A DNA stretch of 64,000 bases from Sequoia sempervirens. Lineage: Eukaryota > Streptophyta > Pinopsida > Cupressales > Cupressaceae. The translations under genes and the position numbers were made by a program. Location of the stretch: assembly GCA_007258455.2 (NCBI GenBank), contig VDFB02321267.1, positions 1 to 64,000 of the forward strand, written 5' to 3'. Under the pieces are notes generated by a model. That model did not search any database, was not told the origin of the DNA, and was given only the letters and a program-made list of their open reading frames with translations. This document shows positions 1-12,475 of the stretch, piece by piece (positions within the stretch are counted from its first letter, which is position 1; each line of letters opens with the position of its first letter).

Positions 1-502
1 ACTTCTCTTTCTCTTTGTTTCTCTCCCCTAATTTGATAAGTCTTAGAGTTTACATTTTATGGTTGATGATGGATAGTCGAGGTTTTACCTTTAACTCCCT
101 CTTTTCCTCCTTCCCTCTTAACTAATACTTACCCTCTTTTCTCTCAACCCTCTCTAGGTCTCTCCCATCCTCTCTAAATTTTCTTCCATCCTTAACCCCA
201 TCTCTATCCTTGCCTCCCTACCTATCTCTTCTTGTCTCTCCGTTTGTTACTATTTCTCACCCATCTCTCTTCTTTATCTCTATCACTACCTCTCCCTCCC
301 ACCCTTTCTCTCCCCATATCCAGGTCTCTTCATCCTTATCTCATTACCCACATGTCTCCCCCCTCTATCTCTCACTTCATTATTCTCTATATCCACTTCT
401 CTCCCCCTCTCCTCTCTAGATCATCACCTCTCTATCTCCTCCCTATTTCTCACACTCCCTCCATGTTTAGCTCTCCCTTCATCCCTTCTTACTCCTCTAC
501 TA
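1..502. repeat. Pyrimidine-rich low-complexity flank
   Basis: The plus strand is dominated by degenerate CTCTCC and TCCCTC runs, densest between about 120 and 500. Both reading frames that stay open here give serine-, leucine- and proline-rich translations expected from a CT repeat, so I do not call a gene. It lies outside the LTR that begins near 503 and is probably the DNA into which element E1 inserted, or a low-complexity end of another repeat. Confidence 0.7.
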
Positions 503-1913
503 ATGTGGCCCGCAAATTAGTATTGGATGATTACACTTGATCCATAAGGATACAAAGCATAATCGTGCCACTAAATGTCAATCCCAATAGAGATCATTCA
601 AATAAACACTAAACTAAGAATCCATTAAAAACTTAGCATGTTAAACTATGAAATCTTCAAAAAACCTATTATAATCCATTGAAACTTATCCTATTGGGGA
701 AGTGGTGTCATGTTGATGTGGAACGGTGACCCTTTCCCAATCCCTTGGATAATTAGCTTGTTTCAATAAGTTTTATTCAAGAAAATTGATGAAACCATTG
801 TGAGATGTGTGATGAAATATGATTTAAATATTTTAACATGATTTATGCTAAGATGATCAAGATGTGTGAGTGCAAAGCTAATCTAAATGGATTTTAAGCT
901 AAAAATATTGAAACCCTAATTACCAAATAAGCTACATGAATGCATCTATGTTACCATGGAAGCCATTAATGGAAGATAATATAATTAATGCAAGTAATTA
1001 AGATAAAATGATGCTAAAAAAGTGTTAAATATGAGTGAGAGTGTGATTGATTTCAACAACATGAGTTTTCTCTAAAAAAAGATGGATCCATTTGTCTCCA
1101 AATAGTGATCTATTTATAGGAGAGCAAATGAGAAATGGAGGGTTGAGATTAAAAAGGCTAATCAATGGTCAAGGATGGAGGAAATTGGAGGCATGGGTCA
1201 TGGATTCTCAATAAGGGATGAGAATCAATAATGAGATTTAATCAAAGGTCCACCTTTGTCCAAAAAAACACACTTTTAACTTGCACAAGAAGTCTTGTAC
1301 GTTTATTACAAAAAAGGAATATTCCCCTTTTTTAAATGAGTGAGAAACAAAAAATCTTTGGAATATTCTCATGGGTGAGGGAAATAGATATTTAGCAAAT
1401 TAAAACAAAGTTTTAATGTGCAAAAGGGGAAGAAATATTCCATGGAAATATTCCTTTTGGAGGAATATGCAAAGGAGGAATATTCCCTTGGAATATTCTT
1501 TTGCAAGTGGGGGAATTAGATTTATTAGTATATTATAATTAAAACAATGTTAATTATGATATTTTAGAAGAATTAGATGATATTCATTAAATAAAGTGAT
1601 TTAATGAAAGGGGGGAAGTGAAATGATATTTAATTAAATTTAGCTTATGGTTATTTAATTAAATAAAAAGATTTAGGGATTTAAATTAAATAGTTTGATG
1701 TGTTTAATTTAATAAGATGAAATGTTAGCATGGAAGGGGGTGAATTAACCTGATTAAATTGATTAGGCTAATAGATGAAAATGATGCAATTAATTAAATA
1801 GCTAGGAAAATTTAATTAATTAAGTGAAAAGAGGATGGGTTCGAGGAGGAAATGATGTTAGTATACCTAATTCAAGTGCGTGATATCATTCAAGAAATTT
1901 TTAAGTGTCTACA
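503..1913 (-). repeat. 3' LTR of E1
   Basis: The high-coordinate edge is well placed. The plus strand reads TGTCTACA then TTTTGCCCCTCTTTG, so on the minus strand a polypurine tract is followed by the LTR start TGTAGACA. The same junction occurs at 55566 for E6. The low-coordinate edge near 503 (TGTGGCCC) is chosen where the CT-rich flank stops and is uncertain by tens of bases. Length is about 1.4 kb. The LTR is AT-rich, has many ATTTAATTAA stretches, and holds a cluster of GGAATATTCC palindromes at 1316-1497. Confidence 0.6.
1316..1497. repeat. Cluster of GGAATATTCC palindromes
   Basis: Within about 180 bases of the E1 LTR, GGAATATTCC or one-base variants occur about seven times (near 1316, 1359, 1430, 1445, 1461, 1474 and 1486), several back to back. 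The word is its own reverse complement. Such a cluster in an LTR could be a protein-binding array or simply a locally amplified repeat. The E6 LTR has only isolated similar words (near 54516 and 55112). Confidence 0.6.
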
Positions 1914-1932
1914 TTTTGCCCCTCTTTGAAGT
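1914..1932 (-). promoter_or_regulatory. Polypurine tract of E1
   Basis: On the minus strand CTTCAAAGAGGGGCAAAA ends exactly at the LTR start TGTAGACA. This is the standard place for the RNA primer of plus-strand synthesis. E6 has the same arrangement at 55567. Confidence 0.65.
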
Positions 1933-2039
1933 GAGGTACTTGCTATGTTGGTTCAAATACTAATGCCCTTTCAGATTAAAAACTACCGCTTAAATCAAAA
2001 AATATAAATTTTCTAATTTTTGGATGCCCCCTATTGTCC

Positions 2040-3026
2040 CAATTGAAGGAATAAGTTGGTTCCCTAATTTTGGCCTCCCTATACCATCATATGCATGACT
2101 TCATGTACTGTGATGGAAAAGCTATTGGTATAGGAGTCACTCTTCTACACATATGGGAATGTGAGCACATTGTTGTGCTTTTACCTATTGTTCATATTGT
2201 AGATGTGGAGCCAGATGATCCAATTTTCTAGAGGTATAGAGGTATCATCACTCTTTAGCACACATGGCAACTTGGTATCCCATGTTGGAGGAGAGTGATT
2301 AATGAGATGATAGTGCTTAGATGGAAGCCATGGATTCAGATGATGGCATGGTGTGATGATGTACAACAACTATTCTTTGCTCGACAAACCTAATATATGC
2401 AGGGTCGAGAGAATACTATGATTGAGAAGTACCTACCCGATAGAGTTGCAAAATAGTTTGGCGAAAGGTAGGGAAGGCCTGTCGATGCATATATAACCAT
2501 TTTTCCAAATCAACATGAGAGATGACATGGGGACACATGATCCCAGCCCACAAGGTTGTTGAGGACTTCAAACAATTGGCTATGAGGCCATGGGACTATG
2601 ATTAGGGACAAGCAATTGCACAAACTACACATGTATATGATGCATGGTTCATACCCCCTCTCAGATTGATAGATATATAAAGTATACCTCCATGAGGGAG
2701 GATGAGAGGGAGGGGAGTAGGTAGAGGTCAAGGCCAACCATAGGAAGGGTAGGGTCAAGGGTAGGGAAGAGGGCAGGGAAAAGGGCCAGATGGTGGGGGC
2801 AAAGGATAGGATGGGAAGGATGGTAGGGGCAGAGGACATGATCACCGTGATGACCAACATCATGAAAAATAGGTCTCAGGTGCACCACCATTGCATCAAA
2901 ATACACTTCAGTAGTCACCCATATAATAACAACCAGTACAGTAGCAACCAATTTAACAACCACTATCAGGGTGAGATCTCTATGATGTTTAGATACAATA
3001 GTTACAATGGCAATTATAGATACTGA
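2040..3026 (+). pseudogene. Antisense ORF remnant of E1, plant mobile domain C-terminal half
   Basis: The plus strand, opposite to the E1 pol genes, can be read as a broken plant-mobile-domain protein. Visible blocks are LLHIWECEH at about 2142, a PDDPIF..RYRG block at about 2212, the block WKPWIQ at about 2324, and YLPDRVAK followed by a stop and FGERQ at about 2431, which resembles the family motif around RQFG..Q.IP. Several stops are TAG. The N-terminal half seems deleted. Downstream (2690-2830) is a glycine- and arginine-rich stretch. Antisense PMD genes between integrase and the 3' LTR are known from Tat-lineage elements; the better copy is in E6. The family call rests on remembered motif patterns. 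Confidence 0.5.
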
Positions 3027-5833
3027 CTGCTGAGGGAGATTAGGCTTGGCAGTACGTGTTGGAACTCATGGAGGAGAGGGATCAAGAGTGTTAGCTTAGA
3101 TAGACCTCAGAGATGTTGTTGGCATAAGAGGTCAGGTGGTGACAATAGTTAGAGGTTATGGCAACTACATCACAGGGACATAATTTCTGCTTGATTATAC
3201 AAAGAGGTAGTGACTGAGGCTACTTATTATCATATCCATTATCATCGAGATTTCCCACAGATGATGAGGTAGCCCATTTTTTGATAGAGGAGTGGAGCAC
3301 ATCCCTAAGATAAGGATCAACCATTAGATAGATAGGCTAGGGAGTCAAAAATCCATCAGGGCTAGTTGGCATACAAACACTTTTTTAATTATTCGCCCAA
3401 TTATTTATACAAATATACATTCATGAGATCCTTTTTGATAGCCTCATGGATATTGTACTTTTGATAGATATACATACACTAATTCATATATTATACCATG
3501 ATAGTCATTTTTTTTTATATATATAGGAGATGATAAATATTTGATATGCGATGTGCTCTTTATTTTATGCTTGATGAATGTATGGATGTGTTTTGATATG
3601 ATGGGATGTGACATATTTATATATTATGATCATATATGGATGAAATGTAATGGATGGATGTGTTTCCTTTTTGTGTACTTTTTTATGCAATTTATGAGAT
3701 GATGATGTATGCATGGATATTGCAGATGTTCATTATATGTGTACAGTGTATGCTAATGATATGTGATGTGTATGCATGTTGATGATTTGTGGATGTAGGA
3801 TGGAAGCATTGATGATGTTGTTTTTGTTGACTACCATGATACCAAGTTAGCATGAAAAGAAGAGATGATTGACCATTGATATTGATTATTGATTCAAAAA
3901 TTCCAACAAGTACGTGATCCACCAAGAATTTATTAGAGATGGCAATGAGGGATGATGATTTGCTCATATCTTGGGATTGGGATTTTCTATCATTCCTTAT
4001 TGTTTGATATAACACATAGAAATGATGCATCAAAGTATTGATTACTAAGATGGCGTTGTATCTAGTGTAAGGGACTTTGACTCTGCAAACATATGGAATG
4101 GTTCTTGTTCACACCTTGACATACGAAAACCTCATCGGAATGTAGTTTAGTAATTCAAAATATCTTGGACCAAAGCATACACAATAGTCAACAATCTACT
4201 CCAAACAACTTCCCTAGACATGACTAAGCAAGTACACATTAAGATTATTTTACAAGAATACTCGCAAGCACAAAAAATGAAAGATAATGATTGATACCCC
4301 ATCCCTTTCTCTCTAAATCATTGAGACATTGTCGAGAGGTCCCCCAAATGGGTCAATAAAATAAATCATAAGAAAAGATAAAAGACAAACAATCAGTGTT
4401 ATCTATATCTCTTGCTAGTTTAATTTTAGCTAAGGTAATGTTTGATACTAATGTCCATCACAGGAAGGATACATACTAGGAAATGTTGATTAGATGTTGT
4501 GATTAGGATGAGGTTTATGATAAGTTGTTGATACAAACTTCACTGAATTGTTTGCCTATGACCTAGACTTTAGATTTTGACACTTAGGTTCTCACTTTAC
4601 TACTTGTGATACTTGTTTTCTATTTGTTTTGCCAAAGGTTGAAGGTGATGGATGATTTATTATGGATTAAGGTTTATTACAGGTGAAAGTGAAATGGGAT
4701 GGATGGTTATGGGGTTTTTTGGAATATTTCAATGTTTTTGGTATTTTGAAAATATTTTGAGGTTGTTTTTGGTCCATTTGAAAGTTAATGTGAATGCTTT
4801 AGTTTTCAAATTATTTGAGGTTGTTTATGGTTTTCTCTAAGATATTTGATGTTGTTTAGGTCTTTTGAAAGTCTTCTAATATTTTTATATTTTTCTGATA
4901 TTTGAATGTTTAGGGATTTTTTGAGTTTTGACCAAGAACCTAACCTAAAAGACCTATCTTAGGGGCCTCGGGGGTTGATCAAAGATGAGCCTTGCCTCAG
5001 GGGTAGAGGCCACATAGTTTGATTGACCTGACTCATTGAAGGTTAAGATATTAACAATAGAAGGAATGCCATTTTATTATAGTAGACTCCTAAAGGACTG
5101 ACCTAGGGTGTCTCAGGGGCACATCAATGATGGATTTACCTATGTTCAAGCTCATATAATCGTAGTTCAACATGGTGTTATTTTATATTTTCAATGTTTT
5201 GAACTTTTTAGGGATTTTGATGTGTTTTGGATATTTTGAATTTTGACTTTACAATTTTCTGAATGTTTTTGGATTTTAGCTGGACAGTATTTTGCAAATA
5301 TTTTTGGGTTTTACTTGTATAACATTTTGGTTGTTTTTGGGTTTTTTTATGAACGTTTTACAAATGTTTTTGGGATTTTCAACAAGATTTCCAATAATTC
5401 TAAGATATACAAGAACCTGATCCAACCCATAATGAATTTTCCCTAGAGTGATATGATAGAATACCTTGATATAGGTGGGACAAGTTGACCTTTGGAATAT
5501 GCCAAGCAATACTAAAGGGGACACGATACTCCACAATATCCAACTATGATAAGGATGCAAATGGGCGATGGGATAAATAGGATAAATTATGTGATGAATG
5601 AATGCAATGGATGGATGATAGGATAAAGAGCCTAGGTAGATGGAGGTACTTTATTTACACATGGTGCCTATTTTCCAGGTTTTTACTGAGGAACTTTCCC
5701 GGAGCACCATCGAAGTAGTTTTCACTAGAAGACGACTGGTTTTCTCTTTACTTTTTCAATCCTTTTTCTTATTTTTTTGGATTTTGACCATTTTTTTATT
5801 TTTTGTGTATATTTAGATTGACACCCTTCAAGC
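3027..5833. other. E1 spacer between antisense ORF and pol, no gene seen
   Basis: No supportable coding sequence. Around 3400-3820 the DNA is rich in TATG, ATGG and TGATG words, as is 60130-60620 in E6, so the spacer is shared by the two elements. At 4960-5120 there are degenerate copies of a segment with CAGGGG, TTGATCAA and AGCCTTGCC words that are repeated again at 61650-62010. From about 5750 to 5815 a T-rich tract sits just beyond the pol stop on the minus strand, matched at 62390-62470. Confidence 0.5.
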
Positions 5834-7080
5834 CTAGGCATAAATTTTTTTAAGATTCAAGATTTTGGTTGGTTCCTACAAGGGTTCACCTTCAGGTGTT
5901 GACAATTGATATGCTCCTGATCCATAACTTGTTATGATGATAAAGGGACCCAACCAATTAGGCTCAAAATTTCCTTTATTGTCATGATCTGGAAGGTTCT
6001 TCTAATTCTATTTTAGGTAAAGATCCCCTACTTAGGAAGAACGATTCTTGATGTTCTTTTTATAGCTCTATTTTAATTGGTTTTGATATAATTGCAAGTG
6101 ATTAAAAGGATAAAGATGATGCCCATCCAAGAATTCTAGCTCATTTAGCTAGGATACTCTACACTCTTCAACAATGATTAGGTTCTATAGTGACACTCTC
6201 AGTGATGGAAGCTCAACCTCAATAGGTAAGATAGATTCTAACATGTAGACCAAGGAGAATGGGGTTGCACCTATAGGTATGCAGATACTGGTTTGATAGG
6301 CCCAAAGAGTGAGATTTAACTATAGATGCCATTCATGACCAACTTCCTTGATCATTTTCTTTAGGATCTTTAGGATGGTCTTGTTTGTAGCCTTAGCTTG
6401 ACCATTGCCTTGGGGGTAATAGGGATAGAGAATCAGTGTTGGAAGTTGAATTTTTGACATAGCTCTTTCACATCCTAATTCTTGAAGGGTGTTCCATTGT
6501 CTAAGATAAGGGTTTGCAAAATACCATAACGAAAGATGACATAATTTAGGATAAACTTAGCAATTTTCTTCCCCATTATGCAGGTCATAGGAATGGCTTT
6601 TAACCACTTGGTAAAGTACTCAATGGCCATTATGATAAACTTGTGGCCATTAGATGAAGTTGTGGTAATATTTCCTATGAGTTCAAGCCCCCATTGCAAG
6701 AAAGGCCAAGGTGTGACCATTGGTTGCAACTCTTGAGTTGGAGCATGAATCAAATATCCATGTTGTTGACACTAGACACACTTCTACACATATTGATGGG
6801 CTTCTCTTTCCATGGTTGGCCAGTAGTACCCTATCCTCAACATTTTCTTAGCTAAAGTCATACCACAAGAATGGGAACCACCTATGCCATCATGGACTTA
6901 TGTTAAAGTGGTCAAGGGTTCCTCTTGGATAATACATCATAGTATTGTCCTCTTGATACTTTGGTGGTATAAGGTATCACCTATGATCATGAATTAGGAT
7001 GACTTCTTAAAAAATTTCCTCTTAAGGTTGGAGGTGACATCGGATGGGAGGGTTCCTCTGCTTAGGTAGGTGAATATGTC
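5834..7080 (-). pseudogene. E1 integrase (degenerate)
   Basis: On the minus strand the N-terminal zinc-binding region lies at about 6760-6900 (GGSHSCG, KKMLRIGYYWPTME, CQQHG). The core follows at 6475-6753 with PWPFLQWG, EYFTKW and ILDNGTPF. The C-terminal region ends with GSGAYQLSTPEGEPL at about 5900 and a TAG at 5834. The catalytic core normally has Asp in the first position of the DDE triad; here the matching residue is Glu (IEYFTKW). E6 has the same Glu. At least three in-frame stops interrupt the zinc and C-terminal parts. It would join element cDNA to target DNA if intact. Confidence 0.8.
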
Positions 7081-7239
7081 ATGATACCACAAGGATCCAG
7101 GACCAACACACACATAAATTTAGATTCCGAGATTTTGAAAGTTGGTATGAGAAGTTGTTCCAATAAGAATTCACATTTAAGGGAATTATGTGACATGTCT
7201 AACAATGATCCAATTGTTGTCGTAGCATTTCTTGCTCAG

Positions 7240-7727
7240 TTGTTTATGCGAGGAATCTACTCAAAATTTATATCAATAAAAAGGTTTTTGAGACTTTCTA
7301 CCATCTTCTTGTAAGGAGTAAACTTTTTATCCTTAGTTTGTTAGTCGTCATTAACTTGGTTGATAACCAACTGTGAGTCTCCATATACTTTCATCTCTTG
7401 TATCTTCCATTGAACTGTTATCCTTAGACATGTGATTAGGGCTTTGTACTCAACAATATTATTAATACGCAAAAATGATAGCCTGTATGAATTTGGAATG
7501 CAATCACCTTGATAGGTGATGAAAAGAATACTTGCCCCTGATCCATGCTGGGTGAATGATCCATCAAAGTACATCTTCCACTGATTTGCTGCATTGACAA
7601 GGAATATTGATTCATTTGAGAATTCAGATATCAATGGATTCTCTGCATAGATAGGTGCCTCTACTAGTTGTTCTATGATCACTTTCCCTTTGATTGCCTC
7701 GTGCTCCACATACTCTATCAAATTCAA
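7240..7727 (-). pseudogene. E1 second (archaeal-type) RNase H
   Basis: The minus strand encodes YFDGS near the start, then IVEYKAL and VYGDSQLVINQV, which give the D, E and D of an RNase H active site. This domain lies between the RT-linked RNase H and integrase, the arrangement that defines the plant Tat lineage with two RNase H domains. The end (7240-7340) continues in another frame as KKMVESLKNLF, so there is a frameshift near 7340. Confidence 0.75.
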
Positions 7728-8189
7728 TCAATATCATTACCCATTTGGCCATTTTCCTAGTGAGAGTTGCTTTAGATAATAGGTATTTCAATTTGTCGAT
7801 CTTTGCAATGAGTTTGATTTGATGCAACAACATGTGGTGTCTGAAATTTTATGAAGCAAAAACCACTGCTAAGCATGCTTTCTCAATGGCTGAATAGTTC
7901 ATTTCCTTGATATGTTGGAAAGAATTATCACACTTCTCATCCCACTTATAGGTTATTCCTTGATACAGAAGATGTGAGAAAGGGTGGATTTTATTTGATA
8001 ACTGTGATATGAACATCTTGATTGACTACAGTCTTCCTTGTAACCCTCTCATTTGCTTCAATGTTTCTGATGCTTCCATGTATAGGATGGATTTTACCTT
8101 TGTTGGATCAATTTATATCCTTCTTTGTGATACAATATAGCCAAGAAGATTTTTTGTTGTCACTCCAAAAACATAGTTTTTGGATTTAG
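7728..8189 (-). pseudogene. E1 RT-linked RNase H remnant
   Basis: On the minus strand the blocks YSAIEKACLAVVFA (about 7895) and LIAKIDKLKYLLSKATLT (about 7780) are typical of the RNase H that follows gypsy reverse transcriptase. In this copy the N-terminal catalytic region is frameshifted and carries stops (around 8000-8180). It connects RT to the second RNase H without a clear tether gap. Confidence 0.7.
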
Positions 8190-8830
8190 CTATACCTTAT
8201 ACTCTTCAATTTTGTCGAAGATGTGTCCCAAGACTTGTATGTGCTCACTCCTTTTCTTTGACTTTGCCAAAATATCATCCACATAGTATTCAACTATTTT
8301 GTGGATAAGGTCATGAAAGATGAGGGTCATTCCTCTCTGATAGGTTTCTCCTACATTCTTTAGCCCAAACGACATCATGTTCTAGTTGTATGTCCCCCAT
8401 GGACAAGTAAATTCGGTTTTGTGTTGATTTTCCTTGGTGATCATGATTTGATTGTAGCCTAAAAACCTATCCATGAGTGACAAAATTTCATGCCCGGCTA
8501 TTAGGTCCACTATGATGTCTATGTTTGGAAGAGGGAAATCATCCTTTGGGAATGCTTTGTTGAAGTCTCTAAAATAAGTGTATATGTTGATTCCCCCAGT
8601 GGGTTTGGAGACTAGTACCAAGTTTGTAACCCACTTAGGATAATCTATCGGTCAGATGAATCCAATGTCAAGAAGCATTTGTAACTCAATTTTGACCAAG
8701 AGTGCTATCTAAGGGTATATTTTCCTTAACTTTTTTTTTTACTGGTTTTGCATCAGGATAGACTACTAGATGATGCACAACTACCTCTAGATCAAGCCTG
8801 GGCGTATTTGTGTATGACCATGCAAAGTTA
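8190..8830 (-). pseudogene. E1 reverse transcriptase
   Basis: One minus-strand frame runs from about 8780 to 8190 with few stops. It shows VVYPDAKPV, WVTNLVLVSKP, FRDFNKAFPKDDFPLP, a MDRFLGYNQI block and then YVDD at 8274-8285, the catalytic box of gypsy reverse transcriptases. The block normally read as F-S-G-Y has lost residues (DRFLGYNQI), and there is a stop between CPWGTYN and MMSFGLKN. The enzyme would copy element RNA to DNA in virus-like particles. Confidence 0.85.
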
Positions 8831-9637
8831 GCTCTTCACTCTTTCAGGAATGCTGCTAGGTTCTTTTGTTTTTCATCCAAAAAGGATTCAGTGTAGAAAG
8901 TAATCTTGGGTGCTTCTTCTATTCCCACATTACTTGGAGTGGCCCTTTTTACCAACACTATTGACTTTTCTAGATGCATTGCACTAAGGGAGAGATTGAA
9001 TCCCTCATCTTTGGGCACCTCAGAGAGGTTTTCACCCTCAAATGCATCCTTTATTTTTTACTATTATAGGATTAGAGAGTTCCACATTGTGGTTTTCACT
9101 CAAAGACCTACAAGTTAGTTGCATATCATCAATTTTGTGATTGAAGGATTCAATTGTCTCCCCATAGTACACCCTTTACTTGAGATCTATGTCAAAACCA
9201 ACCTTGTGATCTACCCATGATAATTTGTCACAAAGTCCAATGAATTTTGAGATCACTTCATCATTTTCAAATAAATATAGAATCAATGGTCCCTGTTGGT
9301 CCAAGTCAATGAGTTGTTGGTATACTAGACATATTTCATTTAGTCGATTACTTGGGGTGAAGCTTGATGTAGATATCATGAAGAGGGAGTTATTCTCAAA
9401 TAGGTCAGCAACATCAAGAGGGAAGTCATCTAGGGTCATATCACATGATGTTGATAACCAAGAGGAAGCCTTAGCCCATTTAGTGGAGTACCTTTGCCAA
9501 TAAGGGTAACCTTGCTAGTAGTACAACCTAGGCCAATATTCTTTGGATGTTTCTTAGGAATGATATGTTCTAGCAAACCATTTTTATTTTTCCCCAATTT
9601 ATCGTTCTTGGTATACCCCATTCTCTTCATTAGCTAT
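8831..9637 (-). pseudogene. E1 pol linker with G-patch, cut by EA
   Basis: The minus-strand segment at 9436-9637 reads MGYTKNDKLGKNKNGL, a G-patch-like glycine-rich block that many plant gypsy polyproteins carry between protease and RT. The blocks DDFPLDVADLF (about 9430) and KNLAAFLKE (about 8840) follow in two different frames. The reading frame is cut at 9637, where the EA LTR starts. Continuing past EA at 20797 on the minus strand, the frame resumes as EDDNKGL plus a TAG, which supports one original gene. Confidence 0.7.
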
Positions 9638-11218
9638 TGTAAACGTGGGTTTTGGTTCCCTAATGTTCTCTTTCACTTCTAGGGCCTTTTACCTAAAAGA
9701 AAAGGGATAAGGTAAAAATTGGCTATGTTAGCACTCAAGATTAGTGTAAAATAAATGCAATATGACTAGATGAGATGATCAAAATCCAAAGAATTGATAA
9801 AATAGATTGATTTGGTATGCAAACTAAAGAAGTGCAAAGTGTTTGAAAACACACTATGATATGAAGAAAGAACTAAAAACATGAACAAAAAATAACAAAA
9901 CTTAATGAAACTAAATGAGGTGCACCTAGAGGCTGAAAGCTTCTAAAATACTATAGAGTTTAGTGTTGAAGCCCACTAGAACTCATTCACCATATATGGT
10001 GAATTACTCATGTTTTTGGTGAAAACAACAAGAACAAGGTTTGGGATGCCAGGAATATAAAACTTTAGAAAAAACTTTTTCTAGCCTAGTAGTGGGACTC
10101 ATTCACCACAAATGGTGATTTGATCCACCTACATATTTCTAAAAATTCAAGGGTCAACTTTGTGGGTCTTGATCTGCACTTTTTTGCTTGATAGGTTGGC
10201 AAATTTGAATCTGGAAAATTTGATGGGAAAGTGTTCTCCAAACATCAAATAGGGTTTTGTTGACTTTGAATGATCATCAAAAAATTTATGACACTTTTAA
10301 GACATATCTCTTTGATAAATATCCATACAAGACCTGCAAAACACACATGCAGAGAGGGAAAAAGTGTTAAGGGTTAGAGAATAGAGGCTTGCCTTGAACA
10401 AACCCCCATTTGGTAATCAATCCCTTAAAAATACAATAAAATAAAGAGAGAATTATGAACAAATAACATGCAATGTCATAAACTCACCAAACCCTTGATG
10501 TTGAAGTCTGAAGATATGTTTCTCTAAGATGCTTGAATGCTTGATTGAATGATGTGGAATGCTTTGATGCTTTGATGGATTGAATTCTTGAATGAATTAT
10601 GTTGATGGGGGTTAAAATGAATAGAAAATCATATATTTATACATACTTATGCCCTATTTTCTTGAAAATACAATATCACAAGCTGACCTTAGGTCTCAAG
10701 AAATAAAAACCCACCAGTAATTTGAATTTATTTTGATTTTTGTGCCAAGAGGGACTCATTCACCCCTAATGGAGAATGGATCCCACTCAAGGAAGGTGAA
10801 TGGGTGTTAGGAAATAAGTTGTCTTAAATGATGTTTGTTGGGTTTATATTTAAAAATACACTTAATTAAGGCTTGTAAGTGCATAAAGGGGCCAAATAAA
10901 TCAAAATAAAGGTTTATTTATTGATGAAAAGCCTAGAAAAGTGTGAAAATTTATTACAAGACTTCAAAAAACTTTAAAATAAAACCTGGTGAGTGATAAA
11001 AATGGGGAATGTAGGTGAATTATAATAAGAAGAGTCTAGAAAAGTGTGAAAATGTGTTACAACACTTCACAACACTTTTACAAGACATCATAAAGACTCA
11101 AGACCTAATGTGACTCTGTGAGCACATTGCAACAATAAAATAAGGTAAAATCAAGCCAATTAATCACAAGGAGGGAACAAAACAAAAAAAAGTAGAAGGG
11201 TTACTTTTTATGTGTCCA
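9638..11218 (-). repeat. 3' LTR of EA
   Basis: This 1.58 kb copy is uninterrupted and serves as the reference LTR. It starts on the plus strand with TGTAAACGTGGGTTTTGG and ends with TGTGTCCA. It holds three inverted-repeat cassettes at 9979, 10093 and 10751 (see findings). The region 10860-11160 contains pieces such as TACAACACTTCACAACAC that recur in all family LTRs. Confidence 0.85.
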
Positions 11219-11240
11219 TATTTAGCCCCCACTTTAGTGA
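11219..11240 (-). promoter_or_regulatory. Polypurine tract of EA
   Basis: The minus strand reads CTAAAGTGGGGGCTAAATA directly before the LTR start TGGACACA. The CACTAAAGT part forms one arm of an inverted repeat whose other arm is at 11265-11273 on the same strand, 25 bases away. Confidence 0.75.
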
Positions 11241-12130
11241 GAGGATCAACTTGCTTCAAAATCACACTAAAGTAGAGCAATGCATCTCAAGAGGAGTTCC
11301 ATTGAACTCATGATTAGCAAGATGAGACACTAATGATCAAGATGAATGATCAATCCCCGAAGATGAAGATCCCATGGAAAAATAAACATAAGCACAAAGA
11401 ATGCACATGAAAGTGAAAGAGAGGAAAAGGATTTAAGAGAAAGATGAAAGAAAGAATCAGATCAAGCTTCAATCATTTTTCCAGCTCGATTGTGGATCAG
11501 ATCTAGGTTGTTTGTCTAGAAAGAAAATGCATACTCACTATGGGGGACGAAACTCATGGTTTTCCACCAGGTGAGAAAGCCCAAAAGGTGAGAAACATAC
11601 ACTCACAACTGGTATGCACTCATAAACACACGAGTGGCTATGGGGAAAGTCATGCCTCAGGATGGGCTTCCCGGTCAACCATACCAAAGTTATACCTCCT
11701 AATAACTTTAATAAGGTACCACAAAGGAAAATGTCATTTCTTGCTTCATGAGACAAGCAAAGCTTTGTATGCTTATAAATAATGAACAAACATGATGGAA
11801 CCATAGGCATGCAAGCTATGTTATGCAAGGTGGCCATATAAATGAAAAATATAACATGAAAAGAATTTTCAAAGGAGTCTTGCTTAGTTCATGTGAGGTC
11901 TATAACTTAGGGAACATTATGTCTAATTTCTCCATAGAATATTCACAACTTAGGGGATGCAGTGCATCACATCAGGCCACTAAGAGGAATGTAATATGCT
12001 AAGATAGATCATGCTTATGATGGAAACTATAGCCAATGTCATCCACAAAGCAACAAATGCATCGTATGAGACAAGAAGGCTGCACTAAGAACCAAGAAAA
12101 AGAAAAATGAAAAATGAATAGTTCCAATGT

Positions 12131-12186
12131 ATGCCCCCACTTTAAAGGAATTGCTACAACTATTTTGTGAGCAATTACTTTAAAGT
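12131..12186 (-). promoter_or_regulatory. Internal second polypurine tract of EA
   Basis: The minus strand reads CTTTAAAGTGGGGGCATACAT, a purine tract almost identical in core to the terminal PPT. It lies about 900 bases upstream of it in element orientation. A partner CTTTAAAGT lies at 12178-12186, so a hairpin is possible as at the terminal PPT. The same site is found in E2, E3 and E5. Confidence 0.55.
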
Positions 12187-12475
12187 AGCGAATGAAAAAT
12201 GCAAAAAGAAATAAGACATGAGAGCCAATGTGGAAAGCCCTATGCAAAGTCATATGTTTTCAAGTAAGGTTGTGTCATGCAAATAAAAAAGGTACATAAG
12301 AAAGAGGAGTTTCCCCAAAAAGGAATAAACCAAACACATAAGGGATCTATAGATTTGGGGTTAGTATGTTCATTGTTGCAATGTTTTGATTAAAGAGCTC
12401 AAAATTGCAATCATTCCCCAAATACACATAGAACTAGAAGAATGACACAAAGAGAGCAAAAAAAAAGAAAAATAA

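Noticed and set aside
210..540. Open frames in the CT-rich start of the window
   Set aside because: Composition is that of a pyrimidine repeat, and the translations are only Ser, Leu, Pro and His rich with no domain.
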